DNA of 60,000 bases from Antedon mediterranea (lineage: Eukaryota; Echinodermata; Crinoidea; Comatulida; Antedonidae). The stretch is taken from NCBI RefSeq assembly GCF_964355755.1, contig NC_092677.1:6331001-6391000 (forward strand), in the 5' to 3' direction. This document shows, piece by piece, positions 10,913 through 22,516 of this stretch (position 1 is the first letter of the stretch; each line of letters opens with the position of its first letter). The notes below the pieces were generated by a model. That model ran no database searches and was not told where the DNA came from. It worked only from the letters and a program-made list of their open reading frames with translations. A program made the translations under genes and the position numbers.

Positions 10913-11410
10913 GCCTGAAATAGAAATTGAACTCTAAATAACTGATATGAGCTGCGTATAGTGTAAATGAAATAATTTATTTAGCTGATATTGCATGTTG
11001 ATTGATACTTGTTGACTAGAACCGATATTATATTATTCCCACCTATACTGTACCTATGTTGTAGTTGTTGTACCCTTTGTATTTTTGTTTGTAATAATCT
11101 ATGTAATCAATTGAAAGGAAAAACGGCAATGTTACCTTATTAGGTTTAAAAAAACGAGAGCTCGATGTATTACAAAACTTTTAAGTCGTAGTTTGTTTTT
11201 AAAAAAAAAGGTGGCATAAACTCGTACCTTAATGACATTCACCGTAGGTTCTGAGTACTGTATAGGTAGCTTCTTTATGTTTCGCTAAGTCTAGGTTCTA
11301 GACGGAGTTGTGAATTAATGAGTAACAAGATAACTATTTTGGCACATAGGGCGTTTCATACGTAAACTTGAGCTCGTCGGACAAAATAGAAAGAAACACC
11401 GACTAAAAAA

Positions 11411-11547
11411 AACTAAGATATCTCTATTTAAGATATCTTAGTTTTAAATAGAAATATCTTAGTTTTTAATAGAGATATCTTAGTTTTAAATAGAGATATC
11501 TCTGTTAATAGAGATATCTCTATTAATAGAACTAAGATATCTCTATT
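11411..11547. repeat. GATATC palindrome array
   Basis: About nine GATATC sites in 140 bp, alternating between AAGATATCTTAG and TAGAGATATCTCTA contexts, all self-complementary. It lies about 110 bp downstream of the copy 3 stop codon and is absent from the matching place in unit B. It has the look of a private expansion of a short palindrome. Confidence 0.8.
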
Positions 11548-11656
11548 GCTTGAATAAATGACAGCTTTGCGCGCCATAGTTAGCGCATGCAGACAAAGGT
11601 ACCTTTAAAACATCAGTTTGAAAAAAAAGTAAGTGATAATCAGATACGACAGAACC

Positions 11657-12541
11657 TTAATTAATTTTAGCTCTCAGCTCGTACAATTGATTGTAGTAAG
11701 GAAAACTAGCTTCAATACAATGAATGACATCGTCTGTCATTTCAGATCTCAATGGCGCTTTTGTAGGTTTGCCAAAACCTTTACTTTCAAAAGCATTTTT
11801 GTGCCATTCTGCAATGCTGTTCCACTGTAAAATTTCTTTTGACGTTTTCCAGTGTTTAGTGACGTCATGTCCGCCATCCCAAGACAATAACTTATCCGTA
11901 TACTCGATTCCAGCAAAGGCACAAAACTGACGTAATATGGATTCAGGGTTCTCTAAAAGATCGTCTGCGTCCATAATGAACGGTTTTGGTTCGATCCCTG
12001 TTTTCGTCAGGTGTTTGTACACGTGTAAGCTTTCTCCAAAAGCATAGTGTTCTGGTACTACTTCGTATTTTCCAACTTTTAATATTACCTCATCTGTCGT
12101 AAATTTATTAAGTAATTGTTTATATGACGGGAAAACCTTCTCAGGGTTGCGTATCAAAAATGCATGTTTGTAGCCCTTTGGCAGCATGTGCAGTGTTTCT
12201 GCATTTATTGCGTATGACATGTCCTTAACAAATATCACCCTTTTATCCGGATATTCGTCCTCTAACCTATCTTTAACGAATCCGAACGTTAAGTTCTCCG
12301 ATTCCCACGGATTATCGCAGTTGACTACAGTGCAAGATGACACCTTGTTTATACTTAATTCTCTCATTTCTTTGATATCATCTGATGCGTCTTTTTGAAA
12401 AACAGGCCCCACGAGGTAAGCAGCTAAATATGGCTCATTTATGACTTGTACATCGTCTAGCTTGCCCATACATATTTCAAAAGCAGTGGATACACAGCGC
12501 GGAATGCACCAAAGGAATACGCGTGCTTGTTTTTCTTCCAT
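11657..12541 (-). CDS. P-loop sulfotransferase-like protein, copy 3
   Basis: A 294-residue protein starting at MEEKQARVF. An in-frame ATG lies 33 nt further upstream, but the TTTTTTCTTTTAG before codon 12 of that longer frame is a typical 3' splice site, and copies 1, 2 and 4 start at the same point. PRCVST replaces PRSVST in the phosphosulfate-loop-like motif. AFLIRNPEKVFPS, DADDLLENPES and RQFCAFAGI are retained. One extra residue (MRELSINKV against MRESMNKI in copy 2) sits in the variable loop. It lies in unit A and is the intact sister of the pseudogene in unit B. Predicted cytosolic sulfotransferase-fold protein; substrate unknown. Confidence 0.86.
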   Translation of the reverse strand: MEEKQARVFLWCIPRCVSTAFEICMGKLDDVQVINEPYLAAYLVGPVFQKDASDDIKEMRELSINKVSSCTVVNCDNPWESENLTFGFVKDRLEDEYPDKRVIFVKDMSYAINAETLHMLPKGYKHAFLIRNPEKVFPSYKQLLNKFTTDEVILKVGKYEVVPEHYAFGESLHVYKHLTKTGIEPKPFIMDADDLLENPESILRQFCAFAGIEYTDKLLSWDGGHDVTKHWKTSKEILQWNSIAEWHKNAFESKGFGKPTKAPLRSEMTDDVIHCIEASFPYYNQLYELRAKIN

Positions 12542-12764
12542 TTCAATTTCTAAAAGAAAAAAGCGTTTAGGCATTAATTAATTTATATGACAATTAAACA
12601 TTAATTTGATTTTGAAAAAATAAACCTTTTTAGTCGCGTGGACGCGACTCTATAGTTCACTATGTCGGTCGGTCGGTCTGTTGGTCTGTCTGTCGGTCCG
12701 GTATCACTATGCGTTTTAGCACGCGACTTATGGCTGTTGGCCTTGTTTTTACTATTTTTTCAAT

Positions 12765-12812
12765 TAATGCGCCCTCTATAGTGCACATTTTAATGTGTAC
12801 CATAGAGGGCGA
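12765..12812. repeat. GCGCCCTCTATA hairpin, shared by units A and B
   Basis: GCGCCCTCTATAGTGCACAT pairs with ATGTGTACCATAGAGGGCG. A second copy is at about 23226-23269 in unit B. It lies upstream of both sulfotransferase-like copies 3 and 4. Probably a minimal MITE; a conserved regulatory hairpin cannot be excluded. Confidence 0.6.
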
Positions 12813-13934
12813 ATCAATTGTTATCAATATTATGATTTCTTTCTTTCTTTTATTTACCAACAAATATAAAGTATAAACATTGTAATATAAATAAAACATA
12901 ATATATCAAGGGAAGGGCTAAATAATAGTAAAACTAATCAAGTTCAGCGCGCCCTTAAACATTGAAATATAAATAGTTATTATATAAACAAATTAGGGCT
13001 ACCTTTCTAAAAATTAATATATATACTTGTACATAAACGCACTTTCTCTCAAATGTATAATTCTGTTTTAGAAATAAATATTTTAAACAAACAAATAATA
13101 TTTTTATATTTCTTTTTTAAGTTTGCTTTTTGCTAAAACCTTAAATCATCTGGGATTTTCCACAGATTTGCACCAGAATACCTAATAGAATGACAATTAA
13201 TATACGAGAAATATTTAGGAGTTGTCTCCGGAAATTTACCATGTAAACTATCATGAACAAATAAAGTAGGCATAGTTAAATACTGATACTGCTGATAAAT
13301 ATTTAAAATTTAAAGTTCTTTAAATAATAATGGTTGGTGCTAATATGTCAGAATAAGTCAATGTAATTGATGTAGGCCTAGGTAGGCCCATTGGTAGGCT
13401 AATCTTAAATGTAGTAGCTACAACGTGTAATCATGATCTATATACTCATCGTTGTCTACTTCTTGTGGGAATAATAATACAGTAATAGACAAGGCAGGTA
13501 CATTTATGCTTCGTTTGCCTTGCGTCTATTCAAAACGAAACGAGCGCTAGAGAGTACTGTAGTAGAGTCAGTGGTGACGTATCGCAACTATACATAGCCA
13601 GCCAATCCCGGATCAGGGATCGCAGTTTTCCTTCAATTAGGCCAGGTGATTGGATGTGATGTGGATGACATAACCACTAGCCAATCACCAGGCACTACAA
13701 TTTAAATATAATCACATCGATAATTAAGGAGATTTACGAAGAAACCACTGCTTAGCAATATATTAAAAATACGTTTGTTGTACTTGTGACACGATAAAAA
13801 CATACATGGTGAAATGCGTAATTTAATATTCTATAGATTAACGTAATTTTTAATGACAGGAAGTGGAAGGCCAATATGACAATTCAAATATAAAAATTGC
13901 ATATTATTTATTAATAATTCCAACTACTTTTAAT
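12813..13934. other. End of unit A and spacer to unit B
   Basis: Up to about 13365 the sequence matches 23345-23850 of unit B with many small differences. From 13366 to 13934 it is private to this place and has no recognised gene or repeat except TAGGCCTA-type motifs near 13374. Confidence 0.5.
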
Positions 13935-14121
13935 TACCCCTTCTCCCCTTAAGGGACTATAGACTAGTGAGCATTAATAATTGATTATTTTATGCAATGT
14001 ATCTTCAAAATAATCGAAGAACTTGAAATTCATATGCTAGCTACAGAGTTCTTTATTTCCAGCGATGATGACTTGACCTTAACTTTGCCAGTGACGTTGA
14101 CCTCAGATCGTGAAATTAGGA

Positions 14122-15338
14122 GTCGGGTTGGTGAACATCAGTCCAAAATACGCAGAATTTTTTCCAAAATACGTCAAGTTGAGGGCGCTATACTAATCCA
14201 AAATACGCGAGTCTTTCCAAAATACGTCGACTTGAGGGCGCTATTCATTTTCCAAAATACGCGAATTGTCCAAAATACGTCAAGTTGAGGGCGCTATAAA
14301 TTATCCCAAATACATGAATTGTCCAAAATACGTCAAATTGAGGGCGCTATTTATTTCCAAAATACGCGATTTGTCCAAAATACGTCAATTTGCAATTTGG
14401 GACCGCTAGTAATTTTCCAAAATACGTCAACTTGAGGGCGGCAAACTTTTTTTCCAAAATACGAGAGCCTTTCCAAATGTATCATATTGAGAGTGTAAGG
14501 TAAAATTACAGTTTAATGTAGTAAAAAAAAGTTTCTTGGAATAAAACAAACAAGTACATTTTAGTTATAAATGAAAGTATTAGAAGGCATAATTTTTTGT
14601 AAATAAAATGTCATAGAGTAGCCAATTATTATTTTTCAATGTAATCATTTATTACTGAAAAACAACAAATATATGCCAACATCAGTCAATAGACAGTGCC
14701 TATAATATACGTTAATAATGTCTGAACGATGTACGATTGCGTTGCCAGACGTAGCTAGTTTAAATGCGGCATAAAGCGGCTACAAAACCAGCATGTACGT
14801 ATATAGTATTTAAGTATAGTCATAGGTATGTGTTATATATTTGGTGATCTACAAAATCGATATTTTTCCCGAGCTCGACAGACCAACATCGCTTTCAATT
14901 TAATGTACAGTACTTATGGTCTAATAAGTTACCTAATCTGAAATCTAACATAATAATTATTTCATATAATATATAATAATAAAAAGCATGGTATTGTGAT
15001 TAAAATAATATCAATAATTAATTGGTTAGAAGAAGTAAAGGAGTTATTTAAATTGCGTATTTTGGAAAATGAATAGCGCTCTCAAGTTGACGTATTTTGG
15101 AAAATTACAAGTGGTTCCAAATTGACGTATTTTGGACAAATCGCGTATTTTGGAAAATGACTAGCGCCCTCAACTTGACGTATTTTGGACAATTCGCGTA
15201 TTTTGGAAAATGAATAGCGCCCCCAAGTCGACGTATTTTCGAAAGACTCGCGTATTTTGGATTAGTATAGCGCCCTCAACTTGACGTATTTTGGAAAAAA
15301 TTCTGCGTATTTTGGACTGAATTTCACCAACCCTATTG
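14122..15338. mobile_element. Foldback element, GGGTTGGTGAA ends (1.2 kb)
   Basis: The termini are GGGTTGGTGAACATCAGTCC on the left and GGACTGAATTTCACCAACCC on the right, with a perfect 10-bp direct repeat GAAATTAGGA outside (14112-14121 and 15339-15348), separated from the termini by 3-5 nt. Each arm (about 14125-14490 and 15050-15334) is an array of alternating CCAAAATACG words and GTTGAGGGCGCTA blocks, inverted in the other arm. The middle (about 14490-15050) is unique AT-rich DNA with no transposase. A non-autonomous DNA transposon of Mutator or other 8-10 bp TSD type is likely; the superfamily is not certain. Confidence 0.85.
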
Positions 15339-15773
15339 GAAATTAGGAAGTTTGAAGCGACCCCCGCCCCGTCCTTTTTGTTGTTGTAGATTGCTCGGAT
15401 TTCTTCCCTGTTCAAGGTCCACTTTATTGATATTAATTACCCTTTTGACTCACGACAAAGGTCACAATCTCGCCGAAAATGGGTCATTGCACTCATGCAG
15501 CTAGCAGATGGATCTTTTTTGTTTAGGAAGTGTATTTGTCTCAATTGTTATAAGCCCTACCCTATTACCAACACAAGATCAAATTCCATTCCAACAAATA
15601 AAGTAAGGTCATGCAACTTACAGTAATGGAAATAACGCAAATAAAGAATATTAAACATTGTAAAGAAGTCATTGAAGCAAATGGATCATTAAAAGCAGTG
15701 AATTATTTTGTTGAAATAAAAAACTGAAGCCATGGTACTTTATTTAATTGTTTTGCATTCTGTATATAATATA

Positions 15774-17163
15774 ACTAGCAATTATACCCGCCCCAGGGCG
15801 GGTTTCAAAATTAGTTTACAGCCTTCTCAGTACATAACACCCGACGCCAGTATCTGTCTATACTCGCCAACCTCCACCCCTCTTCAATAACACCCCATAC
15901 TCTTTCTTAAAAACAAATTCTTCCCAGTGATGGACAAATTCAATTCAACCTAAGCTTCGAATTGAGAGGAATATGCATAGCTACGATGGGTCTAATAATG
16001 GTTGAAGTACGTTGTAAATTGTGTAAATGAATAGGTGTCATATTGGCTGATAATGAAAATATGTAATTTAGATACTGCGGTCCCCCAGCCTTCTTTCTCC
16101 TGTCACCACCCCAGCCACCATCAACAAACCTTAACTCTTCCCCTGGACAGTTCAAATTTAGTAACCTTTCCTAGTACAATCGCTAGTATTTTCGCTCCTC
16201 CTTCCCCTACAAACACACCCCAGATACACTGGGTGATGTGTTGAAAAGCCGGTTCCAGTACAAATTATGTTATTATCACTCCCAACCCATAATCCCTCAG
16301 TGGCAGTTTTCAAATGTAGTTTAAAACATTCCAAATACAGTTTCGGTCATGGTCATAGGCCTACATCCCCACCCCAAACTCCCATCCGCTTCCCAGGGAT
16401 GATTAAATACTTTAACATTTTCCAACCACAATTCTGGTGTAAGCAAAATCCCCACTATCCCCTGAACCCAAACCCTATCTCCCAACCCCACTCTCTCACA
16501 ATGGGCGTTTTTCCCTTGGAGGGAACACAGTAACAGTAAGCAACGTTTGTTCACACAGGAATGGATGTCTGTACTGAGACAATCCAAGAGACCGATACAT
16601 AGCTGGATATGGTTAAAGTACTTTGCTAAATGTGTAAATGAATAGGTGTCATATTGGTTAATGAATAAAATATGTAAATCTATATACGCCTTGCTGAGGA
16701 TAATTAAAATACTGTAAAACTTTTGTAGTATAATTTTACAATTCAATAGCCTACAACCCCGAGCCCTAGCAAAAAATGACATCACAAACCACCACACCAC
16801 CCCGCCCCACCCCTCCCGCCCCTCCCACAAAAACCCCAGGAGTCGGGGGAATTTTTTTAAATGTAGTTTAAAACCTTCCGGGTACAATTGCCATCATTTT
16901 GATACCCCATACGTATGGTTACGTGCAGAAACAGAAATTTTTATAACGAACAAACATCGAAAGTGGGGGGTTTGACCACATTTTGGTCCCTAACTTGCAT
17001 CCTAGGTGGCGGATGATGTTGAAATAAGCTTAGAACATTCCCGGTACAATTGCGGTCATTTTGATACCCCCATATGTAAGATTGTGTGCAGTAACAACAT
17101 TTTGTATAACGAACAAACAAACAAACAAACAAACAGACAGACAAACAGACAAACTCTCTCACT
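15774..17163. mobile_element. 1.39-kb insertion of unknown class
   Basis: Unit B has this block between two copies of TATAATATA (15765-15773 and 17164-17172). Unit A has a single TATAATATA at 8584-8592 with the flanks joined. The insert starts ACTAGCAATTATACCCGCC next to a CGCCCCAGGGCG hairpin and ends in an AAAC/AGAC repeat followed by CTCTCTCACT. Internally, blocks around AATAGGTGTCATATTGG (16030 and 16640) and ATTTTGATACCCC (16895 and 17058) are repeated, as if built of tandem monomers. No terminal inverted repeat was found. The 188-residue minus frame at 16321-16887 resembles no known transposase. Confidence 0.8.
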
Positions 17164-17347
17164 TATAATATAGATATTGTAAGGGTTGCTCAGTTTCTGG
17201 GCAGCTACCTTGCAAATTAAACTAGATTATTATTTAATAGGCCTAGGCAGTAACTTAATCTTAATTCGCGTTGATATACAGGAAATAAAGCCGTGCAATC
17301 ATATTTAAATACTGTAAAACGAAAGATAAAACAATTAAATGTGGGTA

Positions 17348-17420
17348 ATTGAGATGAGCTGTAGCATGGTGGTTAACGTGATTGCTTCCAATCCCAAGGT
17401 ACAGGGTTCAATCCTGACCT
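17348..17420 (+). mobile_element. tRNA-derived SINE head (unit B copy)
   Basis: Paralogous copy of the fragment at 8766 with the same A-box-like and GGGTTCAATCC B-box sequences, followed by a slightly different TG-rich microsatellite. Confidence 0.6.
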
Positions 17421-17800
17421 GTGTGTGGGTGTGTGTGTGTCAGGGATGTAACACATGGCTATTCAACTCCCCTCCCTAAACCCGGTTATGAAACTTGATG
17501 ATGATGATTATCGTTACTCGCTGTTGGGTGCGTATGAAATAAAAAGAATGAAACATTCACATTACTTATTACAGCAGAACACTAATTATAAAAAAAGAAT
17601 GCTGGTCTAAATAAACAAATAATATCAAAGTAAAGAACCAACATCGGAACATCCCCCACCTCTTGTAGGCCTACATTCAAATGAATACACAAGGTATATT
17701 ATGCCTATATTGTACTTACTGTAGTAGATTGACTTGTGTCCGTGATGATCCCCCTTTATCTAACGAATGTACCTTAAACGAATACACCAGTACTGGAATA

Positions 17801-20800
17801 AATTGGGTTGGTGAAAACTGTCCATAATAGGTTACTTTTCTGTCCATAATAGGTTACTTTCTGTCCATAATAGGGACTAGAGGGCGCTGTTGTTTGTCCA
17901 TAATAGGTAACTTTTCTGTCCATAATAGGTTACTTTCTGTCCATAATAGGGACTAGAGGGCGCTGTTGTTTCTCCATAATAGGTTACTTTTCTGTCCATA
18001 ATAGGTTACTTTCTGTCCATAATAGGGACTAGAGGGCGCTGTTGTTTGTCCATAATAGGTAACTTTCATAATTGGCTGTCCAAAATAGGTGACTTTTTGT
18101 CCACAATAGGAGATTTTATTGGAGTAGTGCGCCATCCATTGTGTTGTCCATAATAGGTGATTTTGTTGGCGTACGTGTACGTTCGTAGTTTATTTCGCTA
18201 AAATACTGATTTGCTTTCTCTTCAGACTTCGAGGCGGCCTAGGCCTAGCTAGTATAGGAGGCCTAATTAGTATAATTATTTAAGTCTCTCGAGCCTCTAA
18301 GGGCCTAGGCTAGGCTTAGTCCTGTTAGTTAGACTACCTCAGGCCTACTACTACTAGCCTAGGCCTAGCTAGAGTCCATTTGTTATTGTCCACTAATGAA
18401 AATGTGAGCTTTTTTTTTCTAGGCCTAGCTTACAGCAGGGGGTACCTCCCTGCTACAGTAGGAATACAAATGACATGGGCTCCATATTAGGTAGATATGT
18501 TTCCTACTACAAACAACTAGGCCTATCCTCAGTTATCTATTTTTTTGTTTTTTTTTATTATTTTAATATGAATATTTTACAGACTAACATGCTATTTTAC
18601 TCGTAACTCTATATGCCTAACCATGGCCTAACTGCAGGTCAGGTCTGGCGGACTAGTCACTATACAGTCTTTTAGTTTTACTAATACCACTGCCACCACC
18701 GCTACTACTATACTTTGAAGACCGAAATCAGCTACTAGCCTAGTCTACTAGACCTATTGGTAGTTTGTCTTCAAATCACAGACATCTAGATTGATAGATT
18801 GACCTATTTTTGTTTTTTATTATTTTGTGAATGAATGAGTCTTATCCAGACAGTTCGGACAGTAAGTAGGTTGGCAGTATAGTAGAACCAGAGCTATTGT
18901 TAAGGTTATTATGTCATCTATTTAAATCTCAATTGTGTTCTCATATTTTCTGCATGTATTACAGATTGTGTACAGTGTATCTTCTGATCAATGTTATAGT
19001 ACAGTAGCATGGACATTTCTATTAACTAGGGTAAGTAACAGATAGTCCCAACCTACAATTGAAGAAAAATACTTTACATATAACCCACTAGACCTACATC
19101 TTTTAGGAGATTTTTCAATATGACCAAGATACTGTAAAATCCCAAGAAGAAGCCTATTTAGAAAAAGTATTTGTTTGCAAAAGTAATCTCGAAAAGAAGG
19201 ATACAATTTAGTCAAACATTTTCAGAGAGACAAACTGAATATTATCAGTACCGTAGTAGAAAAACTTACTGACAATACATGAAAATTAATTTTTAACATT
19301 CTGATTTGAAATTTTCTATTCATTTGAATTGCTAAGAAATTAAAAGTAGATATTTCTTTTTTATTTCTATTCATTATAAACATTACAATCACTGTACAAA
19401 GAATAGATAAATCCACTAACAAATTCATGCAGAAACTATATAAAATTAATCAAATGTTATATTAAAGCATTCATTCAATAAAGCCTTTATCTTTAAAACA
19501 TTTAATATCAGTTTTCATATAGTGAGTATTGGATCGTTATAGAACGATCGCTTGTATCACGCATGCGTAGAAAGGAAGAAACATTTGCATAATTAAAAAA
19601 TGCTTTAAGTTAGTTGCAGCAAGTCATACGATAGGCGAAAGGTCGTCACTAGAAGGGTGATAGACAGCCATAATGTACAGATTGAATAAATGCACAAAGC
19701 TTATAAAAGGCTTTATATACAATTAGCAGGAGTTGTTGTTTACTTACGTATTGAGTTTTCCTGACGCACAAAGTATGGTAATAATTGACTCTGACAACTG
19801 GTATAAACTTAAATTTAGTAAAACAATCCTACATATCTTTTTTTTAAATGCAATAAAATATTTAAACATAACTGTGTCCCACCATACAACATGAAAATTT
19901 GTCTCAGCATTAAAAAGATTGAAGTTACTTGCATTATACAAAACTTAAACATTATTATAGTACTTAAATATTTCCTTTTTTTATTATAGGCATACAGATG
20001 TTTGATATTCTGCTCATATACAGTATGCTGCTGAAATGGAAAAGTACATCACTTCAACATAATAACTTTGATGATATCATCAATCAATAATTATAGTAAT
20101 AAACATAATAATTATGGTGTATTTTATTTATCTTTGCTATTTTTTAAATTGTAGTTTAACCATGTTTTTACACTTTGAAAATTAATACAATTCAGTATTT
20201 TTTAATGTGATTTAGATTTTGAATAAACTGTTCTGAATACAGAACAAAGGTGTTGATTGTACACTGCGTGTATGTAAACTTGTCTATTTCTTATTATTAA
20301 ACATTAAAATTGATTCATTTAATTAAACAACAATATAATAAATGGATGAGAAGTGCTGCTGTTGATCCACTTCAGACTGGGATGATTTGTCATTGAGCAA
20401 TGTGGATCCAGGATTTTGAAATAGGGGAGGACCTAAAATGATGAAATGAAGTGCTGAACTGTGATGTCTTTTTCACTATTAAATTGATAAAGTTGATTTT
20501 TATTATTACTGTTAACAAAACAAAATAAAGTCCAAAGAAAAACAAAATACAACTATTACATTGAAACACCAATGCATTAAAAATAACAGTTTACATTTTC
20601 ATTATCTTAAAAAAATAAAACTTCTTCAATATTAGAGCATTATTATAATATGGGGTATTTTTTATTTTTGTAAAAGAACAGGTGGGTTGGGTGATTTATT
20701 TAAACTTGCAATAGTATGGTAAGTTGCGTAATGTCTGTCCGTACTAACATTCAAAACCTAAAATGAAGTTGAAATTAAATTATTTGTTGTTGAATAAATC

Positions 20801-21225
20801 TCACATTTCATTTAGTGGACAATAACAAATGGACTAGGCTATTAGTACTAGTAAGGCCTATAGAGGTAGCCTAACTAACAGGACTAGCCTAGGCCTAGGC
20901 TAGAGAGACAATAATAAATATAGTTATACTAATTAGGCCTCCTAGGTAGCCTCGAAGTCTGAACAGAAAACAAATTAGTACTCGCGAAATAAACTACGTA
21001 CGTACGAGGGATAAAATCACCTATTATGGACAACACAATGGATGGCGCACTACTCCAATAAAATCTCCTATTGTGGACAAAAAGTCACCTATTTTGGACA
21101 GCCAATTATGAAAGTTACCTATTATGGACAAACAACAGCGCCCTCTAGTCCCTATTATGGACAGAAAGTAACCTATTATGGACAGAAAAGTAACCTATTA
21201 TGGACAGATTTTACCAACCCCGCTC
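17801..21225. mobile_element. Foldback element, GGGTTGGTGAA ends (3.4 kb)
   Basis: The termini are GGGTTGGTGAAAACTGTCC and GGACAGATTTTACCAACCCC, flanked by a perfect 9-bp direct repeat ACTGGAATA (17792-17800 and 21226-21234) at 4-nt distance. The left arm runs to about 18415 and the right arm from about 20795; both continue inward past the repeats through TAGGCCTAG-rich DNA to CCATTTGTTATTGTCCACTA and its complement. The subterminal unit is GTCCATAATAGG words plus ACTAGAGGGCGCTGTTGTT. The left arm has three 76-bp units and the right arm has one. The core of about 2.4 kb is AT-rich with no transposase frame, so the element is non-autonomous. Confidence 0.85.
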
Positions 21226-22516
21226 ACTGGAATACAATACTCACGTTGCATATTATAATACAGTGTACGTGATGAAACACATCACCGAGTTCTGATCTGA
21301 TGTTCTAATCTCAAAAGAAGCTATTATATACCATAGAATGCATCTGCTTCGTCAACAATATAGTTAACATACTTACAAACAATAGTAGCATGTATTGTAT
21401 GTATGTATGTATGCATTGGCAGTTTGCCAACGAATGTTTGTACTAAACTTTTCGTAGGTTATGCAGAACATGAATTATTCATTAGTCATACTCCGCTACC
21501 TTATTGAATATGCATTAGGCGTGACGTAATAACTGATCTGACTACAATTTGCTAATACAAACGCTGAATATAATTAAGTACTGAATTAATCATTTATGAT
21601 TCCTGCATTGTTTAGTACGAGAACAAAATTCGCGGACGGGCACCTTCGAATTATTCGATTCATTGGGACTTTTTTGTAACCTTACAACAACACAACTAAA
21701 TGTGTTATTTTAAACCGTATTTTAATATGAGGTTCTCCAAGCTAAATAATAATAATATTTTTGAAGAATCAGTCGGCCTTCTGAAATAGAAATTGAACTC
21801 CAAATAACTAAAATGATATAGTGTAAACGAAATAATTTATTTAGTTTAATTATACTGCATTGATTGAAGATTGTTAACTAATCGATATTATATTATTCCC
21901 GCCTAGACTGTATGTTGTAGTTGTCGTATTTAGTAATGTACCTTTTGTATTTGTTAGGCTTCTATATGATCAATTGAAAGGAAAAACGGTAATGTTACCT
22001 TATTAGGTTTCCAAAAACGACAGCTCGATGAATTACTAAACTTTTAAGTCGTATTTTGTTTTAAAAAACGGAGGCATAAAGTCGTACCTTAATGACATTT
22101 ACACAGTAGGTTCAGAGTACTTTATATAGATAGCTTCTTTATGTTTTGTCAAGTATAGGTTCTAGACGGAGTTGTGACTTAATATTAGTAACAATAAGAT
22201 AACTATTTTGGCACATATGGTGTTTCATACGTATACTACTTGAGCTCGTCAGATAAAATCGAAACACCGACTGGTGAACAACACTTGGGCAAGTCTATGT
22301 TTCCATCGTGACTGAAATTTAAGGAGAAAATTATACTATTATGCAGTTTATCCACCAACCGAGTCAATTTTTTCCTCGAATGCAACCAAGTGTGACAATA
22401 CGCCGTTAGCGCATGTAGACAAAGGTACGTAACCTTTATAGCAGGGGCGCTTTATTATAGCATCAGTTTGAAAAAAAAAAAGTCAATGATAATCATAATA
22501 ATTATACGACAGAACC

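Larger units (their letters stand above)
7240..13365. repeat. Segmental duplication, unit A
   Basis: Unit A and unit B (13935-23850) align in the same order and orientation. Shared blocks include the CTCCCCTTAAGGGACTATA start, the block beginning TTCAAAATAATC (8071 and 13996), the AAGGTCATGCAACTTA block, the SINE head at 8766 and 17348, the ATCACCGAGTTCTGATCTGA block, the sulfotransferase-like gene, and the ending GGTTGGTGCTAATATGTCAG (about 13332 and 23818). Unit A carries private sequence at about 7305-8068, 8876-9555, 10076-10910 and 11411-11547. Confidence 0.9.

Noticed and set aside
12541-12574. Upstream in-frame ATG that would lengthen sulfotransferase-like copy 3 by 11 residues
   Set aside because: It overlaps a T-rich 3' splice site conserved in all four copies, so it is probably intron.
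14125-15415. Repeated words at regular spacing that could suggest a CRISPR-like array
   Set aside because: The words are inverted between the two arms, spacing is irregular, spacers are themselves repeats and the element has TIRs and a TSD; the genome is eukaryotic.
16321-16887. 188-residue minus-strand open frame
   Set aside because: It lies inside the 1.39-kb unit-B-specific insertion, is built from its repeated monomers and resembles no transposase or other family.
17953-21272. Short frames with repeated YCGQKVTYFGQ-like peptides
   Set aside because: They are translations of the GTCCATAATAGG subterminal repeats of a transposon, not a repeat protein.
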